Below, piece by piece: positions 17,416-26,174 of a stretch of DNA of 64,000 bases. The notes beneath the pieces were generated by a model. The model was not told the origin of the DNA and did not search any database. It was given only the letters and a program-made list of their open reading frames with translations. This DNA comes from an uncultured Flavobacteriaceae bacterium. GTDB lineage: Bacteria; Bacteroidota; Bacteroidia; Flavobacteriales; Flavobacteriaceae. The position numbers were made by a program, and so were the translations under genes. The DNA lies in assembly GCA_947494825.1 (NCBI GenBank), contig CANLWN010000005.1:1-64000 (forward strand). The letters are read 5' to 3'. Every line of letters begins with the position of its first letter. Position 1 is the first letter of the stretch.

Positions 17416-17742
17416 GTATAGCTTCGATTATTCGAATTCATATGGCCCTTAATTAAGGACGAGGCCCCACGCAATATACAAGTGGCCGCCTATTGATCGT
17501 TCGGATACCTTGACCCTCCATGCCAAAATCTTAGCTGGGATCATCATCGCAATCGGCTGGCCCATCATGTGGACAAAAAATCTGTTTCCTACTTTGGTAA
17601 TCTGTGTATCGGACCAATAAAATAGGTCAATGACAACAGCACCCTATTACTAAAATTACATTTAGTCCTAGGTTATACCAACAAAGTGCCTTGAGGCGTA
17701 TGAATAATCGTTATAGAGGCCAAATCATTACAATGATCTGCC
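17416..17742. other. Gene-poor 327-base interval with a possible 36-codon hydrophobic ORF
   Basis: No annotated-size gene lies here. On the plus strand, a TTG-started frame at 17510-17620 encodes a hydrophobic 36-residue peptide (LHAKILAGIIIAIGWPIMW...). The same frame stays open upstream to a stop near 17455, but without a good start codon. This may be the remnant of a membrane-protein gene or chance. The promoter of paralogue F (minus strand) should also lie here, but no clear TAnnTTTG box was found. Confidence 0.35.
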
Positions 17743-18204
17743 CTACCTTTCGTTCAAAGTAACGGTTTTGGGGGTAAGTGGCATCTTATAGATGCATATG
17801 GGGGTGGTGACCACCGTGATAGATGCGGCTTCGGGGTCTACCTGCTCCACGAGCTCTACCAGTACCGTATCCCCTGTCTCCTTTCCGGTGCGTAGGCTGG
17901 TCGAGGTATTGGTGCTTGTTTCACCACTGCAGTATACGACCAAAAGATCCTTTGCGAAATCTACCTCGGGCACGGGAATGCCCGGTTTTCTTGTCCTGTT
18001 AATTTTTGAAAACAGGCCTTGTAGCTCCTTGGCCCCTTTGATGACCATAAACTGCGGGGCACTAATACCGCTGTAGTCATCCTGAAAGACCAAGGTTAAG
18101 CTGTCTGACTCCACCTCCTGGCCCGCAGTATTTTGCGCGCGCTCCTTGGAGCTTTTACAGGCCATTCCCAACAATACGATCAAACTCAACAAAAACTGTT
18201 TCAT
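17743..18204 (-). CDS. PrcB-like small lipoprotein
   Basis: The 153-residue protein has a lipoprotein signal peptide (LLGMAC, Cys16). The mature part reads FMVIKGAKELQGLFSKIN, then VDFAKDLLVVYCSGE, then a final CIYKMPLTPKTVTL strand. That pattern resembles the PrcB C-terminal domain of treponemal protease-complex subunits and many Bacteroidota lipoproteins. It would sit in the periplasm or on a membrane. It lies 9 bases downstream of bshA on the same strand and may be read with it, though no functional link to bacillithiol is evident. The family assignment is tentative. Confidence 0.55.
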   Translation of the reverse strand: MKQFLLSLIVLLGMACKSSKERAQNTAGQEVESDSLTLVFQDDYSGISAPQFMVIKGAKELQGLFSKINRTRKPGIPVPEVDFAKDLLVVYCSGETSTNTSTSLRTGKETGDTVLVELVEQVDPEAASITVVTTPICIYKMPLTPKTVTLNER

Positions 18205-18213
18205 GGATATGGG

Positions 18214-19356
18214 TCAATAAAAGTTTTTATAATTGGTCTTATAGGCTTTTTCATAAACCGCTTCGTACAAGGGCAGAATGTTCAAGATATCAAATTTGGA
18301 AGCAACTCTGGCCGCATTTTCTTTAAATTCCTCCATGACATCCTCATCTCGAAGAATTTTTAAGGCATTTTCGGCCATTTCCTCTATGTCGCCCACATCG
18401 CTCAAAAATCCGGTGACCCCATGTTTGTTGACCTCAGGGATACCTCCTGTATTGCTCGAAATGACAGCTACTTTGTTGATCATGGCCTCCAGGGCCGCCA
18501 AACCAAAACTCTCGGATTCGGACGGTAGAACAAAAAGGTCACTAAAACAAAGAATCCTATCTATTTCGTTGCTGTTGCCCAAAAAGACCACCTTCTCCTT
18601 AATACCCAGCTTTTCACATAAAAACTCGGCATGTTCCTTCTCAGGGCCTTCCCCTACCATGATCAACTTGGCCGGAATCTCCTGCAATACCTTGTAAAAA
18701 ATCTGAATCACATCGGGAATCCGCTTTACCTTTCTAAAATTACTGATATGGGTGATGATGCGTTCGTCATCATTGGCCATCAAAGTGCGTTGGCAATCCG
18801 TAAAATCTGGACGGTACTTGGTACGGTCAATAAAATTAGGGATAACTTCGATATCGTTCTTGATATGGAACAATTTCAGGGTGTTTTCCTTTAGGTTTTC
18901 CGATACGGCCGTCACTACGTCCGATTTGTTGATGCTAAAGGTTACTGCGGGCTTGTAAAAGGGATGTTTGCCCACCAGGGTGATATCCGTACCGTGCAAG
19001 GTGGTAATCATAGGGATATAAATCCCTTCCTCTTCCAAAATTTTCTTGGCCATATATCCCGCATAAGCGTGGGGGATGGCATAGTGCACGTGCAGGAGTT
19101 CTATCCCAAAGAACTTGATGGTGTCTACCAGTTTGCTCGATAGGGCAAGTTCATAGGGTTGGTAGTGGAACAAAGGATATTCGGGCACGTGGACCTCGTG
19201 AAAATGGATCTTATTGCTCAGCAGTTCCAATCGCACAGGCTGACGGTAGGTGATAAAATGTACTTCATGGCCCCTATTGGCCAGGGCGATGCCCAATTCC
19301 GTAGCTACAACGCCGCTACCACCAAAGGTGGGATAACATACAATGGCTATTTTCAT
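18214..19356 (-). CDS. bshA: N-acetyl-alpha-D-glucosaminyl L-malate synthase BshA
   Basis: This 380-residue GT4-family glycosyltransferase catalyses the first step of bacillithiol synthesis, joining GlcNAc from UDP-GlcNAc to L-malate in the cytoplasm. Typical features are the opening KIAIVCYPTFGGSGVVATEL, the HVHYAIPHAYAGYMAKKIL segment, ITTLHGTDITLVGKHP, and the GT-B donor-site block PSESESFGLAALEAM with ISSNTGGIPEV. The ATG at 19356 is used; a TTG one codon earlier is less likely. The gene follows a GH3 gene by 39 bases, and a TAGTTTTG promoter-like box falls in that gap. Bacillithiol is the main low-mass thiol in many Flavobacteriia. Confidence 0.93.
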   Translation of the reverse strand: MKIAIVCYPTFGGSGVVATELGIALANRGHEVHFITYRQPVRLELLSNKIHFHEVHVPEYPLFHYQPYELALSSKLVDTIKFFGIELLHVHYAIPHAYAGYMAKKILEEEGIYIPMITTLHGTDITLVGKHPFYKPAVTFSINKSDVVTAVSENLKENTLKLFHIKNDIEVIPNFIDRTKYRPDFTDCQRTLMANDDERIITHISNFRKVKRIPDVIQIFYKVLQEIPAKLIMVGEGPEKEHAEFLCEKLGIKEKVVFLGNSNEIDRILCFSDLFVLPSESESFGLAALEAMINKVAVISSNTGGIPEVNKHGVTGFLSDVGDIEEMAENALKILRDEDVMEEFKENAARVASKFDILNILPLYEAVYEKAYKTNYKNFY

Positions 19357-19383
19357 CAAACAATATTCCTGGTTTGTTGCTTA

Positions 19384-19391
19384 CAAAACTA
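19384..19391 (-). promoter_or_regulatory. Possible -7 box for bshA
   Basis: Read on the minus strand, TAGTTTTG matches TAnnTTTG and lies 27 bases before the bshA ATG, in the short gap after the GH3 gene. No good -33 TTG is seen, so this is a suggestion only. Confidence 0.35.
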
Positions 19392-19395
19392 CCAT

Positions 19396-22311
19396 TTAAT
19401 TTATAATGGCATCGTAAATGGCGCTCTGAATCCTCGTTCTTAACCCAGATTTAACTAAAAGTGTATTGGTTGCGGAGGGGAAGGTCCTGTTCGAGAGAAA
19501 TACATAAACAATTTCCTCTTCCGGATCGGCCCAGGTATACGTACCGGTAAAACCACTATGCCCAAAACTCTTTCGGGATACACATCCACAGGTAGGCCCT
19601 TTTTCCTCCAATTGCGGTTTGTCAAAACCAACCCCTCGTCTTACATTTTTATGGCAGAAATAGCAGGTGTTGAATTTCTTGATCGTACGGCCGTCAAAGA
19701 AGCGTTCCCCTCCATAAAAACCTTCCTGAAGGTACATTTGCATTATTTTGGCCACATCGTTGGCATTGCTGAAGAGTCCGGCATGTCCACCTACGCCACC
19801 TTGCATGGCAGCACCCATATCGTGTACATAACCCTGTACCGTCTGATATCTAAAATACGTATCCACTTCCGAGGGAACAATATGCTCCCGGGAAAACCGT
19901 TCCAAGGGATTGTAAGCCGTCTTGACCGCACCCAGCCGTTTGTAGAGATAATCCTCCGTTAATTTGTCCAAACGGGTCTTATAGATTCCCTCTATGTATT
20001 TTTTAAAGACATAATAGGCCACATCACTGTAGCGGTACCTGTTGGATTTGAGGTCTTGTCTTCCAATTCTGTTATATATGGAATCCTGGTAGGCATTGGA
20101 AAGATATAACTGATCGGTAACCTTAATGGAAAAACCGTCCGAGGGACTGTTTCTATAGAATTCGCTCGAGGGTTTTCTTCTCTTGTCCAAGGTATCTACG
20201 TAAAAGGCAATCCAAGCAGGCAGTCTGCCATAGTGGGACAACGCCTTTAGCACGGTAACATTCTTGAGTTCCGTATCGGCGTAGGCAGGTATCAACTCCT
20301 GAAAGGTGGTATTTAGGGCTATTTTACCTTCCTCTTCCATGCGCATGATCATGGGTAGGGTCGCCAAAATTTTGGTCAGGGAAGCCAGATCGTACATATG
20401 ATCCGGACTAATGTTTGTCTCGGCATCATAAGTGGGCTTGCCAAAGCCCTTGTTGTAAATTACCTTTCCTTTTCTTGCAATAAGTACCTGGGCACCTGGG
20501 TACATAAGGGAATCCAAGCCGTTTTGGACCAAGGTATCCACTAACCTCAATCTCTCGGAACTCATTCCTACCCGCTCCGGATAGCTATATCCCAATCTGG
20601 ACAGGGAATCCAATACGACCGAAGTGTTTACCGGAAATTGTGGGTTGGCGGTTACGGGCAAGACCCCTTTGGCCGGAATGGCCCCAAACAACATTTGGGC
20701 CGCCTTGCGCTGGGCCAAGACACTGTTCTGGTAGGCAACGACCACACCATCAACATTTTGAAAGGAACTTACGTCCAAGAGCGCATACGGTTTTGTAAAA
20801 AGTGTTAGGATAACATTGGAACTTCTTTGCCGCGCAACTTCCTGGAGCCAAAACTGCTCGTCCTCAGAAAATTTGAATGATTTCCATGGACTCTCATTGC
20901 TTTTATGGTGGCCGATGATCACCAGGTTATAATCGGACAATTTGCTTTTTAGCAAGGCAATATTCTTGGCTTGAACCTGGGTGACCGAAGCGTATTTGCG
21001 CAATTCCTGTAAAAAGGGCATATGATCTGAATCCCCGAATTTCACATAGGCAATTTTTTTATTTTCCAGTTTTTTGATGGGTAAGAGGGAAAAATTGTTC
21101 TTCACCACGGTAAGCGCATTTTCAATGGCCTCCTCGTACACCAGATCATTTTCCAAGGTGTTAAGATCTTCGTAGAGCTGTGTTAGTTTTACAGGGGCAT
21201 ACCGGTGCAGTCCCGCCTTATACTTGGCCTTGAGTATTTTTTTGACGGAAGCGGACAAGCGGTTTTCCGAAATGATTTTGTTTTCAACTGCCTTGAGCAG
21301 GGCCATTTTCGCCTTGTGGACATCCTTGGGCATCAACAACATATCGTTCCCGGCAAGGAACGCGGTCAGTGCCACTTCCCCGTCCTCCGCAAATTCCGAT
21401 ACCCCTTTCATGTTCAGGGCATCGGTGAACACGAGACCCTTAAATCCCATTTCCTGTTTTAAAAGCTTGGTTATAATGGCTTCTGACAAAGAGGAAGGGT
21501 GTTGTTCTCCCTGTTCCAGGCTTGGTACGTTAAGATGTGCCACCATTACGCTGCTAAGGCCTTCTTTTATCAATTCCCTATACGGAAACAGTTCAATACT
21601 ATCCAGGCGTTCCTTGGTAAAGTCGATTACTGGAAGGGCCTTATGCGAGTCCACAGCGGTATCCCCATGACCTGGAAAGTGTTTTCCGCTGGTCAGTACA
21701 CCAACGCTTTCCATCCCCTTCATAAGGGCTATGCCCTTTTGGGCCACATTTCGCCGGTCCTCCCCGAAGGATCGATTTCCGATGATGGGATTTTGGGGAT
21801 TAATATTAATATCGATGTCCGGCGCAAAATTGATGTGAACTCCCAGGCGTTTGGCGTGTTCTCCTATTTGACGTCCTACCTTGGCTATTACCGCCGTGTC
21901 CTTGATGGCCCCCAAGGTCATATTCCAAGGAAAAGCATAGGTTGAATCCAAGCGCATGGCCAGTCCCCATTCAGCATCCATACCGATCAACAAGGGGGTT
22001 TTGGAGGCCGCCTGATAGGAATTGGTAAGCTTGGCCTGCCGTAGAGGTCCTCCCCGGGAAAAAATTACCCCTCCTATTTTATGCTCCTCAATTAGGGTTT
22101 TGATCCGGTCCGTGGCGGTGTGGTTCTGCTCCGAAGCTACGCTCACCATGAACAGTTGCCCTACCTTCTCCTCCATGGACATCCCATCGTAAGTGGTATC
22201 TACCCATGCCTGCTGCGCAAGACTATCTGTCGTTACAAGTGGACCCGATTGTCCATTGACCACATAAAGGGAAATGAAAAAAAGTAGAGAAGCTAGGGAG
22301 CTAAATCGCAT
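19396..22311 (-). CDS. GH3 beta-N-acetylhexosaminidase fused to a beta-lactamase-type serine hydrolase
   Basis: The 971-residue protein has a signal peptide and then a NagZ-like GH3 domain (about residues 35-370). KHFPGHGDTAVDSHK, near residues 206-221, provides the Asp/His dyad typical of N-acetylglucosaminidases, and VFTDALNMKG holds the nucleophile Asp297. A GH3 C-terminal sandwich domain follows (about 385-590). The last 370 residues are a class C beta-lactamase/esterase-type domain with SLTK (Ser644), YSDVAYY and GHAGLFS motifs. This fusion is known in Bacteroidota and is thought to act on peptidoglycan or other GlcNAc-containing material in the periplasm. The GlcNAc-kinase-like gene at 30795 could use its product. 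Confidence 0.9.
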   Translation of the reverse strand: MRFSSLASLLFFISLYVVNGQSGPLVTTDSLAQQAWVDTTYDGMSMEEKVGQLFMVSVASEQNHTATDRIKTLIEEHKIGGVIFSRGGPLRQAKLTNSYQAASKTPLLIGMDAEWGLAMRLDSTYAFPWNMTLGAIKDTAVIAKVGRQIGEHAKRLGVHINFAPDIDININPQNPIIGNRSFGEDRRNVAQKGIALMKGMESVGVLTSGKHFPGHGDTAVDSHKALPVIDFTKERLDSIELFPYRELIKEGLSSVMVAHLNVPSLEQGEQHPSSLSEAIITKLLKQEMGFKGLVFTDALNMKGVSEFAEDGEVALTAFLAGNDMLLMPKDVHKAKMALLKAVENKIISENRLSASVKKILKAKYKAGLHRYAPVKLTQLYEDLNTLENDLVYEEAIENALTVVKNNFSLLPIKKLENKKIAYVKFGDSDHMPFLQELRKYASVTQVQAKNIALLKSKLSDYNLVIIGHHKSNESPWKSFKFSEDEQFWLQEVARQRSSNVILTLFTKPYALLDVSSFQNVDGVVVAYQNSVLAQRKAAQMLFGAIPAKGVLPVTANPQFPVNTSVVLDSLSRLGYSYPERVGMSSERLRLVDTLVQNGLDSLMYPGAQVLIARKGKVIYNKGFGKPTYDAETNISPDHMYDLASLTKILATLPMIMRMEEEGKIALNTTFQELIPAYADTELKNVTVLKALSHYGRLPAWIAFYVDTLDKRRKPSSEFYRNSPSDGFSIKVTDQLYLSNAYQDSIYNRIGRQDLKSNRYRYSDVAYYVFKKYIEGIYKTRLDKLTEDYLYKRLGAVKTAYNPLERFSREHIVPSEVDTYFRYQTVQGYVHDMGAAMQGGVGGHAGLFSNANDVAKIMQMYLQEGFYGGERFFDGRTIKKFNTCYFCHKNVRRGVGFDKPQLEEKGPTCGCVSRKSFGHSGFTGTYTWADPEEEIVYVFLSNRTFPSATNTLLVKSGLRTRIQSAIYDAIIN

Positions 22312-22413
22312 AAAAAATAATCTATCGTAGTAACTTAAAACAGCAAAAAATATTGTATTTGGTCGAGTTTTGCAATAAAACTGGGCCCTCTGTCACGATT
22401 TTATCGATAAAAC

Positions 22414-22896
22414 CTACATAAAGCGCCCGTGCCAGCTCTCCGATGCGGGTACTTCCCAATGCGATAGATATTCCTCCTTGTTGGCGACCAGATTATTAAA
22501 AACAATGGTGTTTTTGGAGACCGCCTTTTGTCTCGCCATCTTTTTGAAATCGGCCAAGGGCTTATACGCTATATAATCTCCTTGTTTATAGGAAACATTC
22601 ATTTTATCAAGGAGATTCATTTTGTATTTTTTTTCGAGTGCCTGTATGAAATGGACAGAAGCATCTATGGAGCAACCCGAGGCGCCGGCGTGTTCCTGAT
22701 CGAGTCCTATAGTGATAAAACGCTTGTACTTCAGGTCATAGCCCGCCTTAAGTTCACTGCCATGGGCCGTCCATGCTTCTATAAACTGGTCCAATTCCTG
22801 TTTAAGTTCTTGTAATTCTTCCTCGGAAAAACTTCGACTGGCCTGATAGATCCAGACACGTGAGGTATTTGGTAAGCTTTTGAAATCCACTAACAT
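22414..22896 (-). CDS. Conserved Bacteroidota protein of unknown function
   Basis: This 160-residue soluble protein is recognisable by SRVWIYQASRSFSEEE, RFITIGLDQEHAGASGCSID and the ending SWHGRF. It is a compact family kept in Flavobacteriia beside the Fe-S pair, MlaD and amidase genes. Homologues are often labelled ABC transporter ATPase, yet no Walker A, Walker B or signature motif is present here, so that name is not supported. Cys and His residues occur (GCSID, HAGA) but no clear active site. It lies 119 bases after the HdrB-like gene, possibly in the same operon. Confidence 0.75.
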   Translation of the reverse strand: MLVDFKSLPNTSRVWIYQASRSFSEEELQELKQELDQFIEAWTAHGSELKAGYDLKYKRFITIGLDQEHAGASGCSIDASVHFIQALEKKYKMNLLDKMNVSYKQGDYIAYKPLADFKKMARQKAVSKNTIVFNNLVANKEEYLSHWEVPASESWHGRFM

Positions 22897-23015
22897 TTGT
22901 ATAGGTTTACGGGGTATTGTTCATAAATCGTTTCACCCTTCAACGGGTTGTTCTGCCCACTTTTTTTAGGCGGGGCCTGTGAGGACCCAATTGTGGTCCT
23001 TACGCCTTTACAAAA

Positions 23016-23807
23016 CTACAAATCTTCGGCCTGCGCCAAGAGTTCGGCAATATCCATTACGGCCACAGCGGCTTCTTTTTCCTTGTTTTTAACGCCATCG
23101 GTCATCATGGTATTGCAGAATGGGCAAGCGGCTGCAATAACTTCGGGACGGGTCTCCAAAGCCTGTTCTGTGCGTTCTACATTAATGTCCTTGTCCCCCT
23201 TTTCGGGCTCTTTGAACATTTGGGCGCCACCGGCCCCGCAGCACAAACCTTTCTTCCTGCAATTTTTCATCTCGACCAATTCGGCATCGAGTTTTTTGAT
23301 CAGTTCCCTGGGCGCTTCGTAAATGTCGTTGGCCCTACCCAAATAACAGGGGTCGTGGTAGGTAATACGTTTTCCTTTAAAGCGTCCACCTTCCAAACGT
23401 ATCCTTCCATCGGCTACCAGCTGCTTCAGGAACTGGGTGTGGTGTACCACTTCATAGTTGCCTCCCAGGCCCGGATATTCATTTTTGATGGTATTGAAGC
23501 AATGTGGGCAGGCCGTGACCACTTTTTTGACGGCATAGGCGTTCATCACCTCAATGTTGGTAACCGCTTGCATCTGAAAAAGGAATTCATTCCCGGCACG
23601 CTTGGCGGGATCCCCGCTACAGCTCTCTTCGGTTCCCAAGACAGCAAAACTTACCTTGGCCCGATGCAACAGTTTTACAAAGGCTTTGGTAATCTTCTTT
23701 GCCCTATCGTCAAAACTTCCCGCACAGCCTACCCAAAACAGTACTTCGGGTTGTTGGCCAGCTGCAAAAAGTTCGGCCATTGTAGGCACCTTTAGTTCAC
23801 TACTCAT
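23016..23807 (-). CDS. HdrB-like (Fe-S)-binding protein with two CCG domains
   Basis: The 263-residue protein has two cysteine-rich CCG-type domains as in heterodisulfide reductase subunit B, LutA/GlpC and related electron-transfer proteins. Motifs are WVGCAGSFD, CSGDPAKR, TACPHCFNT, then HDPCYLGR, LCCGAGGAQMF and AACPFCNTM. It would bind a non-cubane or 4Fe-4S cluster and accept electrons from the membrane partner encoded 17 bases upstream. The pair is a conserved unit in Bacteroidota; substrate and electron acceptor are not established here. No signal peptide, so the cytoplasmic side is expected. Confidence 0.85.
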   Translation of the reverse strand: MSSELKVPTMAELFAAGQQPEVLFWVGCAGSFDDRAKKITKAFVKLLHRAKVSFAVLGTEESCSGDPAKRAGNEFLFQMQAVTNIEVMNAYAVKKVVTACPHCFNTIKNEYPGLGGNYEVVHHTQFLKQLVADGRIRLEGGRFKGKRITYHDPCYLGRANDIYEAPRELIKKLDAELVEMKNCRKKGLCCGAGGAQMFKEPEKGDKDINVERTEQALETRPEVIAAACPFCNTMMTDGVKNKEKEAAVAVMDIAELLAQAEDL

Positions 23808-23824
23808 ATACCACTTTCTTTATC

Positions 23825-25150
23825 CTATGATTCGTTTGTCCAGTTAAGCCTATCCATTTGATTGAATGGCCACGGAGCACCGTTGTTCTCTATATTGCCC
23901 ATCATATTGTTAAGGTCCGAAGGAGCTGCGGACTGTTCCATGACCAGGTACTGACGCATATCCATGATGATCGACAACGGATCTATACTTATGGGACAAG
24001 CCTCTACGCAAGCGTTGCACGACGTGCAGGCCCAAAGTTCCTCATGGCTGATATAATCCCCCAACAACTGCTTGCCATCTGCAACAAACGTCCCCTTGTT
24101 CAATCTTATGTTTTTTTCCACTTCCTCCAGCCTATCGCGGGTATCCATCATTATTTTTCTGGGCGATAACTTTTTCCCGGTTTGGTTGGCCGGGCATTCA
24201 CTGGTGCAACGGCCACACTCCGTACAGGTATAGGCATTGAGCAACTGCACCCAACTGAGGTCCATCACATCCGAAGCACCAAACTTGTCCGGTACCGGAG
24301 CATCCTCGGCCGGTGCTGCAAAAGGATCTGCAGAGGGGTCCATCATCAACTTTACCTCTTTGGTAACGGCCTCCAAGTTCCTGAATTGGCCCTTGGGCCT
24401 CAGATTTCCATAATAGGTATTGGGAAAAGCCAATAAAATATGAAGGTGCTTGGAGTAATACAGGTAATTTAAGAAGAACAATATGCCCATGATATGCAAC
24501 CACCAAGCGCTGCGTTCCACAAGGATCAGATCGCCAATGGACATCCCTTGGAACAAAGGGGCCAAAAACTGGCTTACAGGAAAGGAACCCGCCTGTACGT
24601 AATGTGCCGCCCCTTTCAGCTGAAGTTGGTAATCCGCGGCGTTCATCACCAGGAAAAGACCCATCAATATCAGTTCAAAATAAAGAATAAGATTGGCATC
24701 CCTTTTTGGCCAGCCTTTCATTTCTGGTTTTATAAAGCGCTGCAGGCGAATAATGTTCCTGCGTACCCAAAAGGCAAGGATACCAACAATGACCAGTACG
24801 GCCAATATTTCGAAAGCCGCTATGAGCACATCGTACAGGACTCCTAAGGGTGAAAAAACCCTGTGGGTACCCAAAATACCATCGATAATGATTTCCAAAA
24901 CCTCAATGTTGATAATGATGAACCCCAAATACACGATGATGTGCAGGATTCCGGCTATGGGCCGCACTACCATTTTGGTCTGGCCCAGTGCAATCCGGGC
25001 CATGTTTTTCCATCGCAGGGGTTTATTATCGCTTAGGTCAATGTCCTTACCCAACTTAATACTCTTGCTTAGCCGTTTCACATTCCTGGCAAAAAAGCCG
25101 ATACCAGCTATAAGCACTATTCCGAATAAAATATTGGGAAGGTATTCCAT
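23825..25150 (-). CDS. Membrane (Fe-S) protein with HdrC-like 4Fe-4S dicluster domain
   Basis: The first 250 of 441 residues form about five or six transmembrane helices, as in NarI/HdrE-type heme-binding electron carriers. The C-terminal part has two classic ferredoxin motifs, CTECGRCTSECP (first Cys about residue 309) and CTSCNACVEACP (first Cys about 375). It probably passes electrons between the quinone pool and the HdrB-like protein encoded next. The stop abuts the start region of that gene by 17 bases, and MlaD ends directly upstream, so the genes form one transcription unit. The exact reaction is unknown. Confidence 0.87.
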   Translation of the reverse strand: MEYLPNILFGIVLIAGIGFFARNVKRLSKSIKLGKDIDLSDNKPLRWKNMARIALGQTKMVVRPIAGILHIIVYLGFIIINIEVLEIIIDGILGTHRVFSPLGVLYDVLIAAFEILAVLVIVGILAFWVRRNIIRLQRFIKPEMKGWPKRDANLILYFELILMGLFLVMNAADYQLQLKGAAHYVQAGSFPVSQFLAPLFQGMSIGDLILVERSAWWLHIMGILFFLNYLYYSKHLHILLAFPNTYYGNLRPKGQFRNLEAVTKEVKLMMDPSADPFAAPAEDAPVPDKFGASDVMDLSWVQLLNAYTCTECGRCTSECPANQTGKKLSPRKIMMDTRDRLEEVEKNIRLNKGTFVADGKQLLGDYISHEELWACTSCNACVEACPISIDPLSIIMDMRQYLVMEQSAAPSDLNNMMGNIENNGAPWPFNQMDRLNWTNES

Positions 25151-26119
25151 CTACTGCTTTTCGGTTTTTTCCGCGGGATCATTGTCCGGGAGGGTATATT
25201 CTTTTTGTTTCTTGCCAAACACAGATACGTTCACATATCGCTTGGGATTTAAGCGGAAATCCTGCAGCAATAGGTCCAACTCCTTTGAGGCATTGGAAAG
25301 ATTGTTGTACAGCGCCTCGTCCTTGACCAATTTTCCCAAGGAACCTTCCCCCTCGTCAATTTTTGCAAGCACCTTGTTAAGATTCCCAATGGTAGTTTCC
25401 AGATTTTTCACGGTACCCGCCAGTCCGGCATTGGCTAGGGAATCGGAAAGTTTTGAAAAATTCCCTGTGATATGGTTTATATTGGTAATGGAACTGTCCA
25501 ATTGCCCTTTGTTTTCGGCCAACAGGTTGTTCAACGTATTGGCGCTACCCTGAAAACTTCTGATCAGCTGATTCAGTCCGGCGATACTCTGTCTCAGATT
25601 CAGTTTGGTGTTGTCATCCAGTATTTCATTAAAATTGACCAGCAGCGAATCGGCATCGGAAACGGCGCCTTCGATCTTTAACTGTAACGGAGCCAGGTTT
25701 TGCTGCACCAATTCGGTCAAACCGGGTTTGGAGGTGGTGGCCAGCGTATCCCCTGATTTTACCATCGGAGCTCCATCAAAGACGGGCTGTATCTGGATGC
25801 CCTTTCCTCCTATTATCCCCGTATCGTACAACTGGGCCTTACTATTCCTTGAAAACTCAAAACTGTTGTTCACGGAAAAGGTGACCAACAAATTTCCCGC
25901 GGTATCCTTAAATTGGATACTCTGCACCTTCCCGACCGCAAAGCCGTTGATCGAAACTTGGGTGCCCGGTTGCAGTCCCCCCACATGGTCATAGACCGCG
26001 TAAAGGATTTTACTGTCATCAAAAAGTGGGGCCGATTTTAAATAGCTAAAGCCTAAGATAAACAGGAAGATACCACCCAAAACGATAATCCCTGTTTTAA
26101 TTTCCCGAGATAGTTTCAA
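25151..26119 (-). CDS. MlaD/MCE-domain lipid-transport protein
   Basis: One N-terminal membrane anchor (residues 9-28, GIIVLGGIFLFILGFSYL) is followed by an MCE domain. Motifs are YDHVGGLQPGTQVSINGFAVGKV and YDTGIIGGKGIQI. A long helical C-terminal half (about 125-290) rich in N, L and S resembles the needle helices of MlaD/PqiB proteins. The protein would sit in the periplasm on the inner membrane and handle phospholipid transport toward or from the outer membrane. No MlaE/F partners are in the window. It lies between an amidase gene and the Fe-S pair, an order typical of Flavobacteriia. The stop touches the next start with no gap. Confidence 0.88.
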   Translation of the reverse strand: MKLSREIKTGIIVLGGIFLFILGFSYLKSAPLFDDSKILYAVYDHVGGLQPGTQVSINGFAVGKVQSIQFKDTAGNLLVTFSVNNSFEFSRNSKAQLYDTGIIGGKGIQIQPVFDGAPMVKSGDTLATTSKPGLTELVQQNLAPLQLKIEGAVSDADSLLVNFNEILDDNTKLNLRQSIAGLNQLIRSFQGSANTLNNLLAENKGQLDSSITNINHITGNFSKLSDSLANAGLAGTVKNLETTIGNLNKVLAKIDEGEGSLGKLVKDEALYNNLSNASKELDLLLQDFRLNPKRYVNVSVFGKKQKEYTLPDNDPAEKTEKQ

Positions 26120-26142
26120 AAAGATCAGTTTACGGTTCCAAA

Positions 26143-26150
26143 CAAAATTA
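26143..26150 (-). promoter_or_regulatory. Possible -7 box for mlaD and the Fe-S operon
   Basis: On the minus strand TAATTTTG fits TAnnTTTG and lies 23 bases before the MlaD start, in the 55-base gap after the amidase gene. The -33 element is not obvious. Confidence 0.35.
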
Positions 26151-26174
26151 GAAATAATTTTGAGAAGAGGGCCA

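Noticed and set aside
22414-22896. Naming this gene an ABC transporter ATPase
   Set aside because: No Walker A, Walker B or ABC signature is visible in the 160 residues.
22982-23000. AGGACC/GGTCCT hairpin after the HdrB-like gene as a terminator
   Set aside because: The stem is only 6 bp, has no T-run on the right side of the minus strand, and may be read through into the next gene.
23220-23795. 191-codon plus-strand frame opposite the HdrB-like gene
   Set aside because: The minus-strand frame has strong CCG motifs, so this is a shadow of GC-biased codons.
24693-25553. 286-codon plus-strand frame spanning the HdrC-like and MlaD genes
   Set aside because: It crosses the boundary of two clearly real minus-strand genes and has a low-complexity, Ser/Arg-rich composition.
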